Assembly: GCA_000969725.1 (NCBI GenBank)
Contig: JXSR01S034066.1
Strand: one strand, 5' to 3'
DNA from: Ophiothrix spiculata
Lineage: Eukaryota > Echinodermata > Ophiuroidea > Amphilepidida > Ophiotrichidae
DNA length: 22,129 nt
How positions within the stretch are numbered: the stretch's first letter is position 1; the number at the start of each line of letters is the position of its first letter. The notes under the pieces were generated by a model. It was not told the DNA's origin and searched no databases. It saw only the letters and a program-made list of their open reading frames with translations. Shown one piece after another: positions 8,932-20,724 of this stretch. The position numbers and the translations under genes were made by a program.

Positions 8932-9726
8932 GTGAAAATTATGGTCATAACAGAAAAGCAGCAACAGTGCACAAAATAATGCAACCCCCACCTCAACATA
9001 CGGAATGCTGTACACACCGATACAGCAGCCATAACATACAACACTCTATAATTTGACACTCATCATTTCTTTTAAACGTCTGTGTCTGGTACAAACATCA
9101 AGTAGTTCTTTTTTATTTTTTTTACATCTGTTTACATAAAAACAGACCTAGCCTTCCAATTAAAACAAGCTTCATTTTCATTTTCTTGCTAATTAACCTC
9201 TATGCACTTCTAAGTATGACGCAAATCGCGGTAGACATGTCATTTACACCGTTATATAACATCAAATTGATTTGCAAAAAATCAAACCAAATTATCGATA
9301 AAACTCAAAAACATATATTAAATTAATGTACACAACATGAACTTTTGTGTGATAAATTTTGTCATCATGTGTCATACATTTTATTGACAAATGCAATGTA
9401 CCTTATTGATATTGAGACCGACTTTGTGTTTGCATCAAATATACATGTTGCAATGCGAAGTGCACACACAATATGGCTCATAAGACAACATATGGTAACA
9501 CGGTCTGTCACAGCATCAAAATATTGACTGCGCTAAATTACTTGCCAAATGCCAACAGCGCTCATATGTAAATATTGTTTCAACCAGCCATTTTAAATTT
9601 TCTACCTGTACCTAAAAGCTTAATAACTGCAATGTTCTATTTAATCAAGATTATCAATTTATTACTTTACTACAATTAGAATTATCAAGTTTAAGATCTA
9701 CGTAATCTAATATATCAAATCCACAT
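8932..9726. other. Non-coding stretch, nothing recognised
   Basis: AT-rich, with no conserved frame or RNA gene and no repeat strong enough to name. Confidence 0.45.
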
Positions 9727-9742
9727 AAGACTTTTAAGTCTT
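9727..9742. repeat. Small hairpin abutting the 46-bp hairpin
   Basis: AAGACTTTTAAGTCTT has 7-base arms and a TT centre. Its last bases overlap the first bases of the larger hairpin at 9741. Confidence 0.7.
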
Positions 9743-9786
9743 ACATGAAAAGCCAATAGATTGAAATCTATTGGCTTTTCATGTAA
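9741..9786. repeat. Perfect hairpin, 22-bp arms with 2-nt loop
   Basis: The arm TTACATGAAAAGCCAATAGA plus TT (9741-9762) is the exact reverse complement of 9765-9786; only GA separates them. No terminal-repeat element or target duplication was found around it. If transcribed it would form a stable stem, but the loop is too short for a typical microRNA precursor. Confidence 0.9.
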
Positions 9787-10255
9787 ATTCATTTGTTAAT
9801 TTAATGCTTTTATGCTCAATTCACATTTCAAAAGCTGTTGAGTCATCTTTACAAAAGACTTTAAGACAATGAGTTATGGCTGTAAACATGAGGAGTTATA
9901 TATGAAGTATTTTTAAAATTTCAAATCTACACAGTGTAACACTCTTAAAAATAAAAAATAAACATCCTCAAATACAAACTTCAGAATAATACATACATGG
10001 CTATCCATCGCAACAGCCATAAATGGACCTCTTGTCATTTTCACCTTTTAAAGTATTTGCAAAGAGTAAGTTTTATGGAATCAAATAATACCTCTTACAA
10101 CTTCATCTAACATCCACAAATCAAGTTATGCTCCATCAAAATTTTAGTTGAGTGAAAAGTAAAGGTAAGATAACTACTTTCAAAAACCAGCAAGCCTTGT
10201 GATTTTTTGTTCATGGGCATAATAAAATGAAGATTGTTCTCATACTTCTGCTGGA
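9787..10255. other. Non-coding stretch, nothing recognised
   Basis: No reading frame, RNA gene or repeat seen. Confidence 0.45.
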
Positions 10256-10448
10256 GCTAAAGTCACATATAGAAAGAGTATTCAGTCGAGCTCTGGACGA
10301 GCTGGTATGCCACAGCAGATAAAACGTACATGAGTTTTACAAGTTCACAGCAATGCACCTCGAAGTTAACACTTGTGTAGGTTTTGACTGCTAAGGCATG
10401 CAAGCTGGGCAAAACCTCGGCCAAATAGTCTTTCTATGTGACTTCAGC
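10256..10448. mobile_element. 193-bp foldback element
   Basis: The left arm starts GCTAAAGTCACATATAGAAA (10256) and the right arm, read in reverse complement from 10448, starts GCTGAAGTCACATAGAAAGA. The first 25 or so bases pair almost completely. Weaker pairing continues (GAGCTxG, TATGCC, AGCAG, AAAAC, TACA in register) almost to the centre near 10350. The unit is therefore one long imperfect hairpin, as in foldback-type MITEs. It contains relatively GC-rich islands compared with its flanks. No target duplication is clear. Confidence 0.6.
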
Positions 10449-13059
10449 ATAAGTGTTTTGAAGTGAAATGTTGCATATATTTTGAAGAAAGCATTCATTT
10501 TAATGAATCTGCAGAAAAATAAATGTTGCCAAATTACAACCTTTGCATGTATTTTACCTGATGCTCAAGACATGTTATGAAGATAATGCACCTTTTACTG
10601 GATTTCACCTCATGAGCATTAACAGATATAACTAAAACAGCAGGTGCAATATTTTCATATTATATAACACATGTAAGGAATCTTGTTATTTGATAGATTT
10701 AAAAGGCATTAATCATTTGTTAATCATCGGCAAAAATGCATTTTTTATTTTCTATTATACTTGACCAAAAAATGCACTCCCATTCGTTAGATCACTCAAT
10801 GATAATATTTAAACATTACCATCCTTTTGATGATGCCTATTTTTGACACCAGTATTCTTTATCCATCAGGTTGGTTCTCTATTGTTGCTAACAAAACATT
10901 GACAAAAACCTAATTTAAAAGGTTTAAATTGAAAAGGCTCGAGCAGCATTGATCAATTTGAAGTATAGACCTTTATCTTTATCACGATATAGGTAAATCA
11001 GATATAGGCTTTGGAAATGAAATACATCATATTAATCTTTGTATGAGTTGTGTAAAACAAATAATGAATGTTTAATTCATGCAAAGACAGAATATTTTCA
11101 TTCAATGAAAAATGAAATGTTCCGTTTAACTCCGCTTCGCCTTCATTTCATCTTACATCTCATAAATATATTCTTGACATTACACTCATAGCATTTACTA
11201 TTTCAATAAAATTTCATGTGCATTGAGGAAGAAAGCAGTTATTAATTTATAAATATCAACTTTTCACAAGTACTATTATCATAGCTCATGCACAATTACA
11301 GACTGTTTTTGCAGACATTGGTAATAGTGCACAATTGATTTTTCAAAGTTACATGGAATTATAATATGAGGTTGGTTAGGTTGCTAACCTTTCACAGGCT
11401 TAATGAAACATTGATTTGTTCAGCATACTACCTTAAGTACAATTTAACACAATTGTAGATTGTTTTCATTGCAGAGCAGTTATATTTCTTACAAATGGTG
11501 CAAAAATCATTTTGTTTTCAAGAGTAGACAGTAATTTACCTTTTTTTGGTGTAAAAATTATAGAAGTGTGTTTAAAACGTTTCAGGTTAATACACGTCAA
11601 TATACATATCGAAAGGTAACTTAAGGGTATGTTGTCAGTCAAAATCCTTGACTAGAAGCAATACATGTTGTGTGCTATATCTCGATTTGAAAAAACATTA
11701 TAGAGATATTTCACAAATTCCTAGAACTGTTGGTATCCACAATCACTTATTTCCTCTGAAGATAAGAAACTTTACTTGCAAAAAGTATTACCATTTTTGA
11801 GAAAATATAAAAAAGTGTCTATATCTACTGTCAGGCCCTGATAATCATTTCAAAACAAATTAACAGACGGTTTGGCAGTCCTTTGTATTTAATTTAATTC
11901 TCCTATATTCATTGGGAGAAAAGTACGTGAAGTTTTAGTCATTTCAGGATCTTAGAATATCCTGGTTTGAGGTCACGTAAAGTTTAACAATTAAACACAC
12001 TATTTTTATGTAACAAAATACATATAGATAAAATATATCAAACAAGTTATCTTAACCTTTTAAATTGTTATGCTTGATAATAAAATGATTCCAAAAATCT
12101 CCAAAGTAAATTGCTCAGCTGTATATACCTGCCAGTAAAATTCACAAGAGAATAGACAATTTGAGAACATTTTAGGGCATAGTAATAATATGAGTGTCAG
12201 ATATATTGGAAAGTGCATATTTAGACAAACTGTTAAGAAAATGTGACATGAAGTATGTTAATTATCCAAATATCTTGAGAATATATTGGTGTCATTAATT
12301 AAACCTAATGAGAATAATATTTGTATTAATCATGTACAGTGTATCAGCTCAAAGCAATATTTTGACATGTATTAAATAGCGGTACCTCATGAGCAAACGA
12401 GGTCGACCAATATTGCAGAATGTCTTTTTGACTCATTATAAGATAAAACATGGAACATTTACTAGCTATGAGAATTTATATGTGAATTATATCCAGCATA
12501 AAAATGGTGCCATCTGACTCTGAAAATATTGATCTGTCTCTGTTCATAAATCTGTACTGAACTCTTGTAAATTGGCATCATTAAGCATTGCTGTGATAAT
12601 ATTTTGCTATTAATCATCTATGTGAAAATTAAATGCTTCTCACACAAAAAATTAACATAATGTGCGCAAATGTCACAAATTATGGCAGCATAATATTAAT
12701 TAAGGCCTTATTTTAGACCCAATTTTATATTGGTATTTGTTCAATTTTTTCAGTTTTATTCTCAATTGAATTGGTTAAAATCATTAACTTTACACTACTG
12801 AAATTGGAAGACTCTGGAGGAACAATATGTAAACCTTTTCCTGGTAAAACAGCAGAAAATATAATACGATCCTACAAAACATGTCATCATTTTTGTATGA
12901 GACTGCAAGGGATATGAAACCCACATATTTATGTGCTGATTTGTTGTCATCTACCAGACATCCCTCTCATGAGATGCTAAGTCAATAACGATGTGGAAGT
13001 TGCTCACAGTGCAATGCATTCCATACAGAGTCCAATATGTAGGACCATGTTTTACATAT
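10449..13059. other. Long non-coding stretch, nothing recognised
   Basis: AT-rich and without a conserved reading frame, RNA gene or convincing repeat. Small features only: an inverted pair around 11110-11150 and a short TTCTCC/GGGAGAA hairpin near 11900. It may belong to the large intron upstream of the Cav1 exon. Confidence 0.45.
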
Positions 13060-13305
13060 CCCTACTCATGACACAGGCCAGCAAACTTTACAAGAAATTT
13101 ACTTGTTTCCCTACTCATGACACAGGACAACAAACTTTACACAAAAGTTGCTTGCTTGCTGTGCATAGCTGCCTTAGTCTGATGGGTTGGACCATGTTGA
13201 TAAATCTCTACTAATGACACAGGACAACAAAGTTTACACAAAAGTTACTTTCTTCCCTGCTCTTGAAACAAGCCAACAAACTTTACACAAAGTTACTCAC
13301 AGTGC
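13060..13305 (+). repeat. Diverged minisatellite, 49-bp unit
   Basis: Units begin CCCTACTCATGACACAGG at 13060 and 13109, CTCTACTAATGACACAGG at 13206 and CCCTGCTCTTGAAACAAG at 13255. Each continues into ACAACAAACTTTACACAAA and AGTTACTT. The spacings are 49, 97 and 49 bp, so a decayed unit probably lies at about 13158. The sequences before the first unit (GGACCATGTT and GTTGCTCACAGTGC at 13007-13050) recur within and after the array, which hints at a higher-order arrangement. The open frame at 12993-13214 comes from the repeat. Confidence 0.75.
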
Positions 13306-13954
13306 GTGTCATTTACCTATAAATGCTGTATACCGAAATCAGACAGCAGCGCATTGATTAAGAATAAGATCATTTAAAGGTAGGTATTCCGATCGGGTGA
13401 CAAATTTAAAATACACTATTTTCCATATATCCAGATATGCTTTTTTTGTTTTTGTTTGTTGTTTATTTGGCATAAAACAAAAACTACTGGAAAACATGGG
13501 ATTTACTATCTAATAGGCTAACTGCTAAGGAATCAACATTAAGAAAAAAAAAGGAAAAGTTACATCCTAGTAAACAGACAAGGCCATAGGGACATATGAA
13601 TGACATTTTCAATAGCAAGCATTTTATATTACCAAACCCTATCCATCCCACGAGTTCATTTCCAGTTCTCACCAGCCAGCCAGGCCATACAAATAGCCTC
13701 GTCTGAAATATGACCCCAATTGGAGTCTGTCCATGGAGCAATATCATCAAGACCTATATATTTATCTTGCAGCCTGGTTTAAGATTTCATTCTACTGTGT
13801 CACAACTATTGTTCAATGTGATAAGTTTACCACCAGATATTGCACAGGGTGGATTTCTAAAAAAATGATGAGAAATTGAAATATTTCAAGACATGGAATA
13901 CTGACACAGTATCATAAATTCATCTAAAAGTAAAAAATAAAATGTTTCTAAAGG
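13306..13954. other. Non-coding stretch, nothing recognised
   Basis: No gene recognised. The open frame on the minus strand at 13484-13750 has no family resemblance and runs through homopolymer A/T. Confidence 0.4.
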
Positions 13955-14150
13955 TATTTATTTATTTATTTTTATTTATTTACACATTCGGCTATAACAT
14001 CACACAATTATTAATATATAAAAAACATTTACAATAGAGAAAATACGATTTCATTTAAAACATAAGTAAAAATCTTACAGTGAGCTAGCCAGGAGGAGCC
14101 AGGAGCAAAAAAAATCGCTTTCACCTGAAAAGTGTGGAACCTCCAACAAA
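13955..14150 (-). mobile_element. 3' end of a LINE-like element, minus strand
   Basis: Read on the minus strand, an AT-rich 3' UTR-like stretch (TTGTAAATGTTTTTTATATA, then TGTGTGATG and a GAATGTGTAAATAAAT run) leads into an AAAT-repeat tail at 13981-13955. This is the usual close of a CR1/L2/Jockey-type retrotransposon. The 5' boundary is a guess; no coding sequence remains. Confidence 0.45.
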
Positions 14151-17068
14151 AATTGGTATAAAATATGCAGAATTCATGCCAGATTAAAATACAGAATAAA
14201 AAAAACATATGCCCTCATCTTTTGGGGTACGTTACTTCTCAAGATTAGTTAATATCTTAACACCTATGGTTTGAGGATATATTCTATGAATACATGATCC
14301 TCAAAAGACAACAGGATAAATGCCAACATAGCAATATCAAAAACATATGCTCACGATGGAAACCACTGCATGAATACTAAGATGCTCCTTAAAAAAATAC
14401 ATCTACAAACATACTTATTTCCTCAAGGTTATCTGCACACACACAAATCACTATTGACATATGTACACCTTCTGTACTTTGTCCTGATAACTAATTGACC
14501 TACATGGTTCCAGCCAATTTGCATAATTACAATGTATGGACTAACGACGACAATTTGTTCATTAGTCTATAGATTTAGCTGTTTAGCTCTCATCATTAAT
14601 ATTGAGCTGATTACTACAAGCACTGCTGAACAAACTACTTTAATGATGTATTTCTTGATTAGCTACTGATTGTTATCGATGCATCCGACCATGATTTCTT
14701 CTCAAACTCATTCATTAAATTAAAGAACTATAAAAAAAAAAATATCACATATAAGTGAAGACAAATTTGCCTAATTTCAAAAAAAAAAAATCTTACAAGT
14801 ATATTTTTTAGCATTTGTTAAGCAGAATCTCTCATTTCATGAATAATTGAAGTACAATTTAATATACATGCTGGCCTAGGACTGTGCAATCTTGTTTTGT
14901 TGCCAAAGGAATAGAGTAAAGGAATATTACTGATTCTAATATCACAAACCACAAATTTATAGGTCATTTCAATGCCTGCTTTGTTGTCATTAATTTGTTA
15001 TTTGATAAGGTAACACAAAACATAAACGCACCCCTACATACATTTCAAAGTATAGAAAGGTCACATACAGCCCCAAAAAATTAAGATAAATCCAAAATAA
15101 TGTTAACATTTTACGCCATGCCTCCAAATTCATGTTTGCAGATCTCTCATTTTTCGTTCCCTTTCACTAATTCTTAGGTAAGATTTAATCTAATCTATCA
15201 ACAGTACAGTAGTATTCATTTAACTAAATGTCAATTAAGCTTCAACACAGCCTTAAATAAGCAACAAATTTCTCAAAACACACACACTGCTACAATATTT
15301 TGGTTCACCAACTAGTTGATTGCACAGGTTTCGTAAACCCAATGTAATTAATTTAAGAAAAAACAGTTACCATGGTAATCATATAGCCGTAAGTAAAATT
15401 GTGTGGTAAATACTGTATGTACACACCACCGTACACACAGAGTGAACCCTTACACAGCAACACAGGAATGAGCACTTAAATTTTATCCTGCGGCTAGTTT
15501 TCTTTGCAGATGAACAAACTGAATTGAGAAGATGCGCTAAATGATTAGCATCTGAGGGAAAAAAACATGTTATGTGATAACTCCATGACCCAGTTCCGGA
15601 TAATTTGTATGCAGTAACAGACACATATGAGAAGATGTCATGAGCTCTCTACTATGCATTGCATAGAACAGGAATGGATTTTATTAGAAATATTTAGCTC
15701 TTAGACATAAAATGGCCCTTAATTGTAGCAATCTTGAATTCTGGGCAAGTTTTACATTTCATCCGTAACCACTCATATAACTTCCTGTAGAAACAAATCC
15801 AAAGGAAGCAATGCAGGATGGGAAGTACATGAAATCTTCTCTTTATGAAAACGCTTTGATGTATGCAGGGACATTCCCCACTGATCTTACACATTTTGTC
15901 TGCATTCTGACACATGCAGGGAAAAGATTTGAATCCAAAGTATCGGTAATCCATGACATAAATTGAGCATAAGGGAGAGATTCACTTATTGATACTAAAA
16001 CTAGCGCAAAATGTCATGGTGCTTTATAATCGTCAACCAAAAATAATTGCTTGCAGTTTATTTTCAATATGATCTGGTGATAACACACATATAAAATATA
16101 CAATGCCACAGAAATCCTTGATCATGGGAAATTCACATAATTTTAAAACGGCAAATATTTCTTGCATTCCAATATTTCAACCCCTTTTGAAGGTAAAATG
16201 TCTGAACGAAGTACAATATTTCCTTCAAATTTTACTTAAACTGATCTTACAATCAATCAGATCTATTGTTGGTTTCAGAGCGTTTGACATAAAGTTGATT
16301 TTAAAAACAAATACAATTATAATATAACTATTTGGAAATCACCACTCTTCCTATGAAATAAACCTGTTACTACAGCAATAAAGAAAATAATCTGGTAAAT
16401 ACTTGACTCTCGGGTTAAGAGGAGCATAAGTATGTTAATGTCATTTTCAAGGACACTACCTAAGTAGATATGAACTCCCGGATTTCAACCTTTGGGCAAG
16501 GTCACCCACAAGCCTATTTGCCTCCTTGATTCCAAGACCAAGTATAGTTTGGTCCCATCCCAAGTTTTTAACAGGACATAAAGTATACTATATCCAATTC
16601 CCCTATCGAAATTTGTATCCTGGCGTCTATCCATTTATGTAATGACTTAAATATTTCTAGATATTTTTGAAATATTGCTATGGTTACAAATATCATATCA
16701 ATTCAATCCCTACTGACAAAGACTTGGGAGTTGACATCGCACATCTATACAATGCGAATGGTAAAAAATAGCTATAATCTGAAGACAACAGACAAGATTA
16801 GTGAAAGTACAAATTAGCAGGAACCTTCATCTACTCCAAACAAACATGTCCTCATTAAGCTTCATTAACAAGGAATCTGATTAATTTCAAACAAGCCTAT
16901 GCCCATCTATTATCAGATAATTAGTGCATTAAGAGTCAGATCAATAATATGTACTGAAGGATGCATAAACATCTGAAATGAAGATGCATGTGGACAGTAA
17001 ACACAATCTGTACTTGAATTGGTATATTCATGCTTCAATAAGAGTAAACATGATTGTGATGCACATAA
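14151..17068. other. Long non-coding stretch, nothing firmly recognised
   Basis: No conserved frame or RNA gene. Minor items: poly-A runs near 14731 and 14780, an (AC)n run near 15277, and a single GACTCTCGGGTTAAG at 16405-16419 that matches the motif of the 2031-2891 element with one extra G. Open frames on the minus strand at 15379-15624 and 15694-15954 have no family resemblance. Confidence 0.4.
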
Positions 17069-17071
17069 ATA

Positions 17072-17456
17072 AAATGCAGTGTGCAAATTAAGGAAAAATA
17101 TCTGGTAGTTCTGCGGATTACCATGTCCAAAAAATTGGTAATCAGCAAGTATTTTTGGTAGTCCGTAATTTGTAGCCAAATAAGAAAATTTAAAATTTAA
17201 AGAATTCTCAATTTTTAAATGATTCTGATTAGGCTTAATAAGTAATCAAAGGCTAGCAGACAACAATATTTAATGACTACTACTGCAACTATAAACCAAT
17301 AGATCATGCCTCGGTGAGCTTTTTTCAAGTCCCTAACAATCTTTGAGCATTTGGGCTAGATATCCCGCGGATTACCAGATATGAAGTTCTAGTAATCCGC
17401 GCAAAATTTTGGTCTTCAGGATGCCCGGATTACCAACTAATTTGCACACTGAAATG
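17072..17456. mobile_element. hAT-like MITE with subterminal repeats
   Basis: The element proper is 17077-17451 (375 bp). Its ends CAGTGTGCAAATTA (17077-17090) and the exact inverted copy (17438-17451) are perfect 14-bp repeats starting CAGTG, a common hAT start. AAATG flanks both sides (17072-17076, 17452-17456). Inside, the motif GGATTACCA or its reverse complement TGGTAATCC appears near both ends: about 17114, 17138 and 17155 (diverged) on the left, 17369, 17389 and 17426 on the right. Such subterminal repeats bind hAT transposases. The duplication is 5 bp rather than the usual 8. Confidence 0.7.
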
Positions 17457-17510
17457 TGTTTGTTTTGAATCAATCTTTCCTTTAAATACACTGTAAAAAA
17501 TTCAATGACT
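17454..17510 (+). repeat. 175-bp array, unit 0 (partial)
   Basis: The stretch from ATGTGTTTGTTTTGAATC to TTCAATGACT matches the last third of the unit that is complete at 20725-20900. It lacks one 9-bp internal duplication (AATACACTA) present in the later units. It borders the hAT-like MITE on the left and the LINE on the right. Confidence 0.8.
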
Positions 17511-18698
17511 CAAAAACTGACTTTTGATCATGGTGGTGTAGCATGCTATATCAAGAACTCTTTACCCGTGATTCACAGAAAAGATCTCAATGTTGATGGT
17601 ATTGAAGCTCTTTGGATTGAAATAAAACCAAATTTTGCAAAACCAATCCTTGTATGTACCTTTTATTGCCAACCAAGTGCATATGTTAAGTATTTTTGGA
17701 AATTTGATGAACAGGTTCAAGCAATTGATGCCAACGATCTCGTGGTATTAGGGGATTTTAATTTAGATGTTCTCTCTGATAATACATTCAACAAGGTTAA
17801 CAATTTCTGTATCAATAATCAACTTACCCAGGTAATTGGTGAGCCTACTCGTGTTACAGAGTCTACAAGTACATTAATAGATTTGATATGTGTTTCAAAA
17901 CCAGAAGAGGTTACAAAATCTGAAGTTGTATATTGTAGCATAAGCGATCACTACATGGTTAAGATTTGTAAGAAATATAATAATAAAGTAATTCTTAAGC
18001 CAAAGACTGTTAATGGCAGATGTTACAAGAATTTTAATGAAAATGATTTTATGTATGATGTTTCACGTGCCAGTTGGGACAATGTTAAATGTATGAATGA
18101 TCCTAATAATGCCTGGTTAGTCTGGAAAGAAATATTTTTGAACATTTGTAACAAACATGTACCATCTAAGACCAGAAAGGTTAAAGGTTATCTTCCACCA
18201 TGGATAACACCAGAATACAAAGCACTTTCACATCAAAGAGACTATTTAAAAAGAAAGGCCCAATTGTCAAATGATCCTAATGATTGGAAAAATGCAAAAG
18301 ATATGAGAAACAAAGTAAACACCTTAAATCGCAATCTTAAACGAGATCACTTTCGTAAAGTTATAAATGATAATGTCAATAATACACGTAAACTATGGCA
18401 AACTCTTCGTAATCACGGAGGTCTAAACTCAAAAAGTACTTCCGATATTGATGAAGAAAAGGGCACTATTGACCAAGCAAATCGAATCAATAATCATTTA
18501 TGCTCAATTGGTCATAGAGTTGTGAATGATATGAAAAGTGCAATAAATCGTAATGATACTAGTGTTAGTAATTGTACCATAAATGATGATAGAAGTGTTT
18601 TCCGTTTTTGTAAAATTACGAATACATTTGTACTCAAACAACTTAAATCAATCTCTATCGGAAAGGCAACTGTATTGACAATATCCCAGCAAGGTTAA
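17505..18698 (+). pseudogene. LINE endonuclease domain and linker (truncated, frameshifted)
   Basis: The open frame covers 397 residues. It opens at a point equivalent to the GGVAIYV-type motif of LINE endonucleases (FDHGGVACYIKN, residues 7-18). It keeps the conserved GDFN (residues 83-86), STLIDLI (about 122-128) and SDH (147-149, the catalytic His) of the exonuclease-endonuclease-phosphatase fold. The first part of that domain, with its catalytic Asn and Glu, is absent. The ATG and first two or three codons come from the host tandem repeat (ATGACT of unit 0), not from the element. A linker with a PPWIT-type motif and basic segments follows. The frame is lost near 18672, where one base is missing relative to the downstream frame, and it ends in a stop at 18696-18698. 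Confidence 0.88.
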
Positions 18699-20137
18699 TT
18701 AAGGTCGCTGCTGAGTATATTTCTGACTCGTTAGCCCATATATGTAATATTTCTCTTGAGACTGGCAAAGTGCCACTTGAGTGGAAAGAGGCTAAAGTAA
18801 AGCCGTTATTTAAAGGTGGTGAAAAAGATGATTTGAACAACTTTCGGCCAATTTCGGTTCTGCCAATAGTTTCAAAAATTCTGGAAAGGGCTGTTCACAA
18901 CCAACTGTATGCATACCTTCAAGAACAAAAATTATTGTCATGTGAACAGTCGGGTTTTAGGCCAAAACACTCAACTCAAACAACACTGCTTGATGTCTCA
19001 GATCATGTCCTTAATGGAATGGATAAAGGTAAAGCTACTGGTATAGTTTTACTTGATCTGCAGAAAGCGTTCGACACTGTTAGTCACGATCTTTTGTTAC
19101 TTAAACTTTATTGCAATGGTATACGCAACATCGAGTTAGCCTGGTTTTCATCATATCTAAAAGAACGCAAACAGGCAACTGCAGTTCGAGGAACACTATC
19201 CAGTAAAAACGATATTACAATTGGTGTTCCACAAGGTTCAATCTTAGGACCATTACTATTTTCGATATTTGTTAACGACCTGCCAAAAAGTCTTTCTTGT
19301 AAAGCGGTTCTTTATGCCGATGATACAGCAATTATGTACACATGCAACAATGTAGATGATATGTCTTCAATGTTAAATAATAATCTTTGTAATATTGCAA
19401 AATGGTTGAAAGATAATATATTATCTCTTAATGTATCAAAGACTAAATATATGATATGTAGTACTGAAAGAAACTTGCACAATTTTAATGGCATCAGATT
19501 AACTATTCATAATACTGAAATTGAGCGTGTCACATCTTTCAAATATCTTGGCACATGGGTAGATGAATCATTAAAATGGAATGAACATGTTACAAACATA
19601 AGTAAAAAGATTTCTCAACGCATTGGATTTATAAGTAGATTAAGAAAATGTCTCCCTGTAAAGATTACCAAACTGCTTGCTGATAGTCTTGTAATGCCGT
19701 ATTTCGATTACTGTAACCTAGTTTGGAATAATTGTACAAATGACCTCAGTAACAAATTGCAAGTTCTTCAGAACAGACTTGCCAGAATTATTTTATATGA
19801 AGGACCAAGAGCACATGTAAACGATATGTTAGGTAAACTGAACTGGAGAAATATAAATGACCGATCTTTATTCAATCTCATTCTTTTGGTACACAAATGT
19901 CTTACAGATGGTGCTCCAGATTATTTAAAAGAATTCTTTCATTATGTACACAATCACCATGCATGTGGAACCAGATCAAGTTCAAATTTACAGTTATATC
20001 ACGACAAGGTTAGAACAGAAACTGGCAAAAGAACATTTCATTATCGAGGTACTACTGCATGGAATAGTTTGCCTTTTCATTTGAGATCCATTAACAACTC
20101 CAATGTTTTTAAACAAGCACTTGCTAATTTCATCTGA
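18674..20137 (+). pseudogene. LINE reverse transcriptase domain
   Basis: The reading frame continues the endonuclease frame after the one-base loss near 18672. It is open from about 18674 to the stop at 20137. The first Met-like codon at 18770 is a GTG and not a real start. Counting residues from 18770, reverse-transcriptase motifs are NFRPISVLP (24-32), LDLQKAFDTV with the first catalytic Asp (95-104), GVPQGSILGP (152-161) and the catalytic YADD (182-185). YLG and a W-x-EHV stretch of the thumb region follow. The C-terminus (FKQALANFI) is the usual end of these polyproteins. Enzymatically the domain looks complete, but it cannot be made as one protein with the endonuclease. Confidence 0.92.
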
Positions 20138-20705
20138 CTTTTATGATTATTTAAACTGTACATAATAGAACATAGTAAATGTAAATACTCGTGCAATTTG
20201 TGTTGTTTTTAATTTTGGTTTTACTTCTTACTCTGCGGTTATCAAATGCCTTTTATCTTGAAGAAATGTATATATATATTATCTTAGTGTATTATTATAT
20301 TTAATTTTCAACTCATTTTTGCCTGTACCTATTATGTTTAAACAACTCTAAGAAAAGTTTATAATTTATGATTTTTATGTATTAGGCCATGTTTAATGTA
20401 TAAAATTACAAGTTTTAAACATGTTCATATAGATTTCAAAGTTTTTAAATACATGTGTTGCGTTTCTTAATATGAAATTTGTTTTAATTTTATATAAAAA
20501 GAATGGATTCTATACAAGATTTGCACATTTGCTTTGTTTTAACAGTTGTAAATATTTATACCTCTATGTTTATGACTTGTTTAAATTTGTTAAAATGACT
20601 GTGTTGTACATTTTTATGTTTTAATTTATTAATTTTTAAAACAGGGCTCCTGTAATAGCAGAATCTTTGTATTTCTGAAGGACAACTCTGTATAAATATG
20701 GTTTC
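20138..20705 (+). other. LINE 3' untranslated region
   Basis: AT-rich sequence between the reverse transcriptase stop and the (AATA)n tail, with no open frame. It is not recognisably similar to the other two LINE-like tails in the window (1-176 and 13955-14150), so these are different families or highly diverged copies. Confidence 0.75.
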
Positions 20706-20724
20706 AATAAATAAATAAATAAAT

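Larger units (their letters stand above)
17511..20724 (+). mobile_element. 5'-truncated non-LTR retrotransposon (CR1/L2/Jockey-like LINE)
   Basis: The element consists of part of an apurinic-like endonuclease domain, a reverse transcriptase, a 3' UTR of about 570 bp and an (AATA)n tail (20706-20723). It is 5'-truncated inside the endonuclease and carries one frameshift, so it is a dead copy. It sits inside one unit of a 175-bp tandem array. Matching unit sequence stops at 17510 and resumes at 20725, and 13 bases of the unit (counterpart of 20888-20900) are missing or rewritten. No clear target duplication is seen. It lies antisense to the Cav1 gene. Confidence 0.9.

Noticed and set aside
13484..13750. 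Minus-strand open frame of 88 codons
   Set aside because: No recognisable domain, and it crosses a long homopolymer tract; chance frame.
16480..16540. A second tRNA-derived SINE on the minus strand (GGTTGAAATCC resembling a B box)
   Set aside because: The match is partial, and no convincing A box lies at the right distance.
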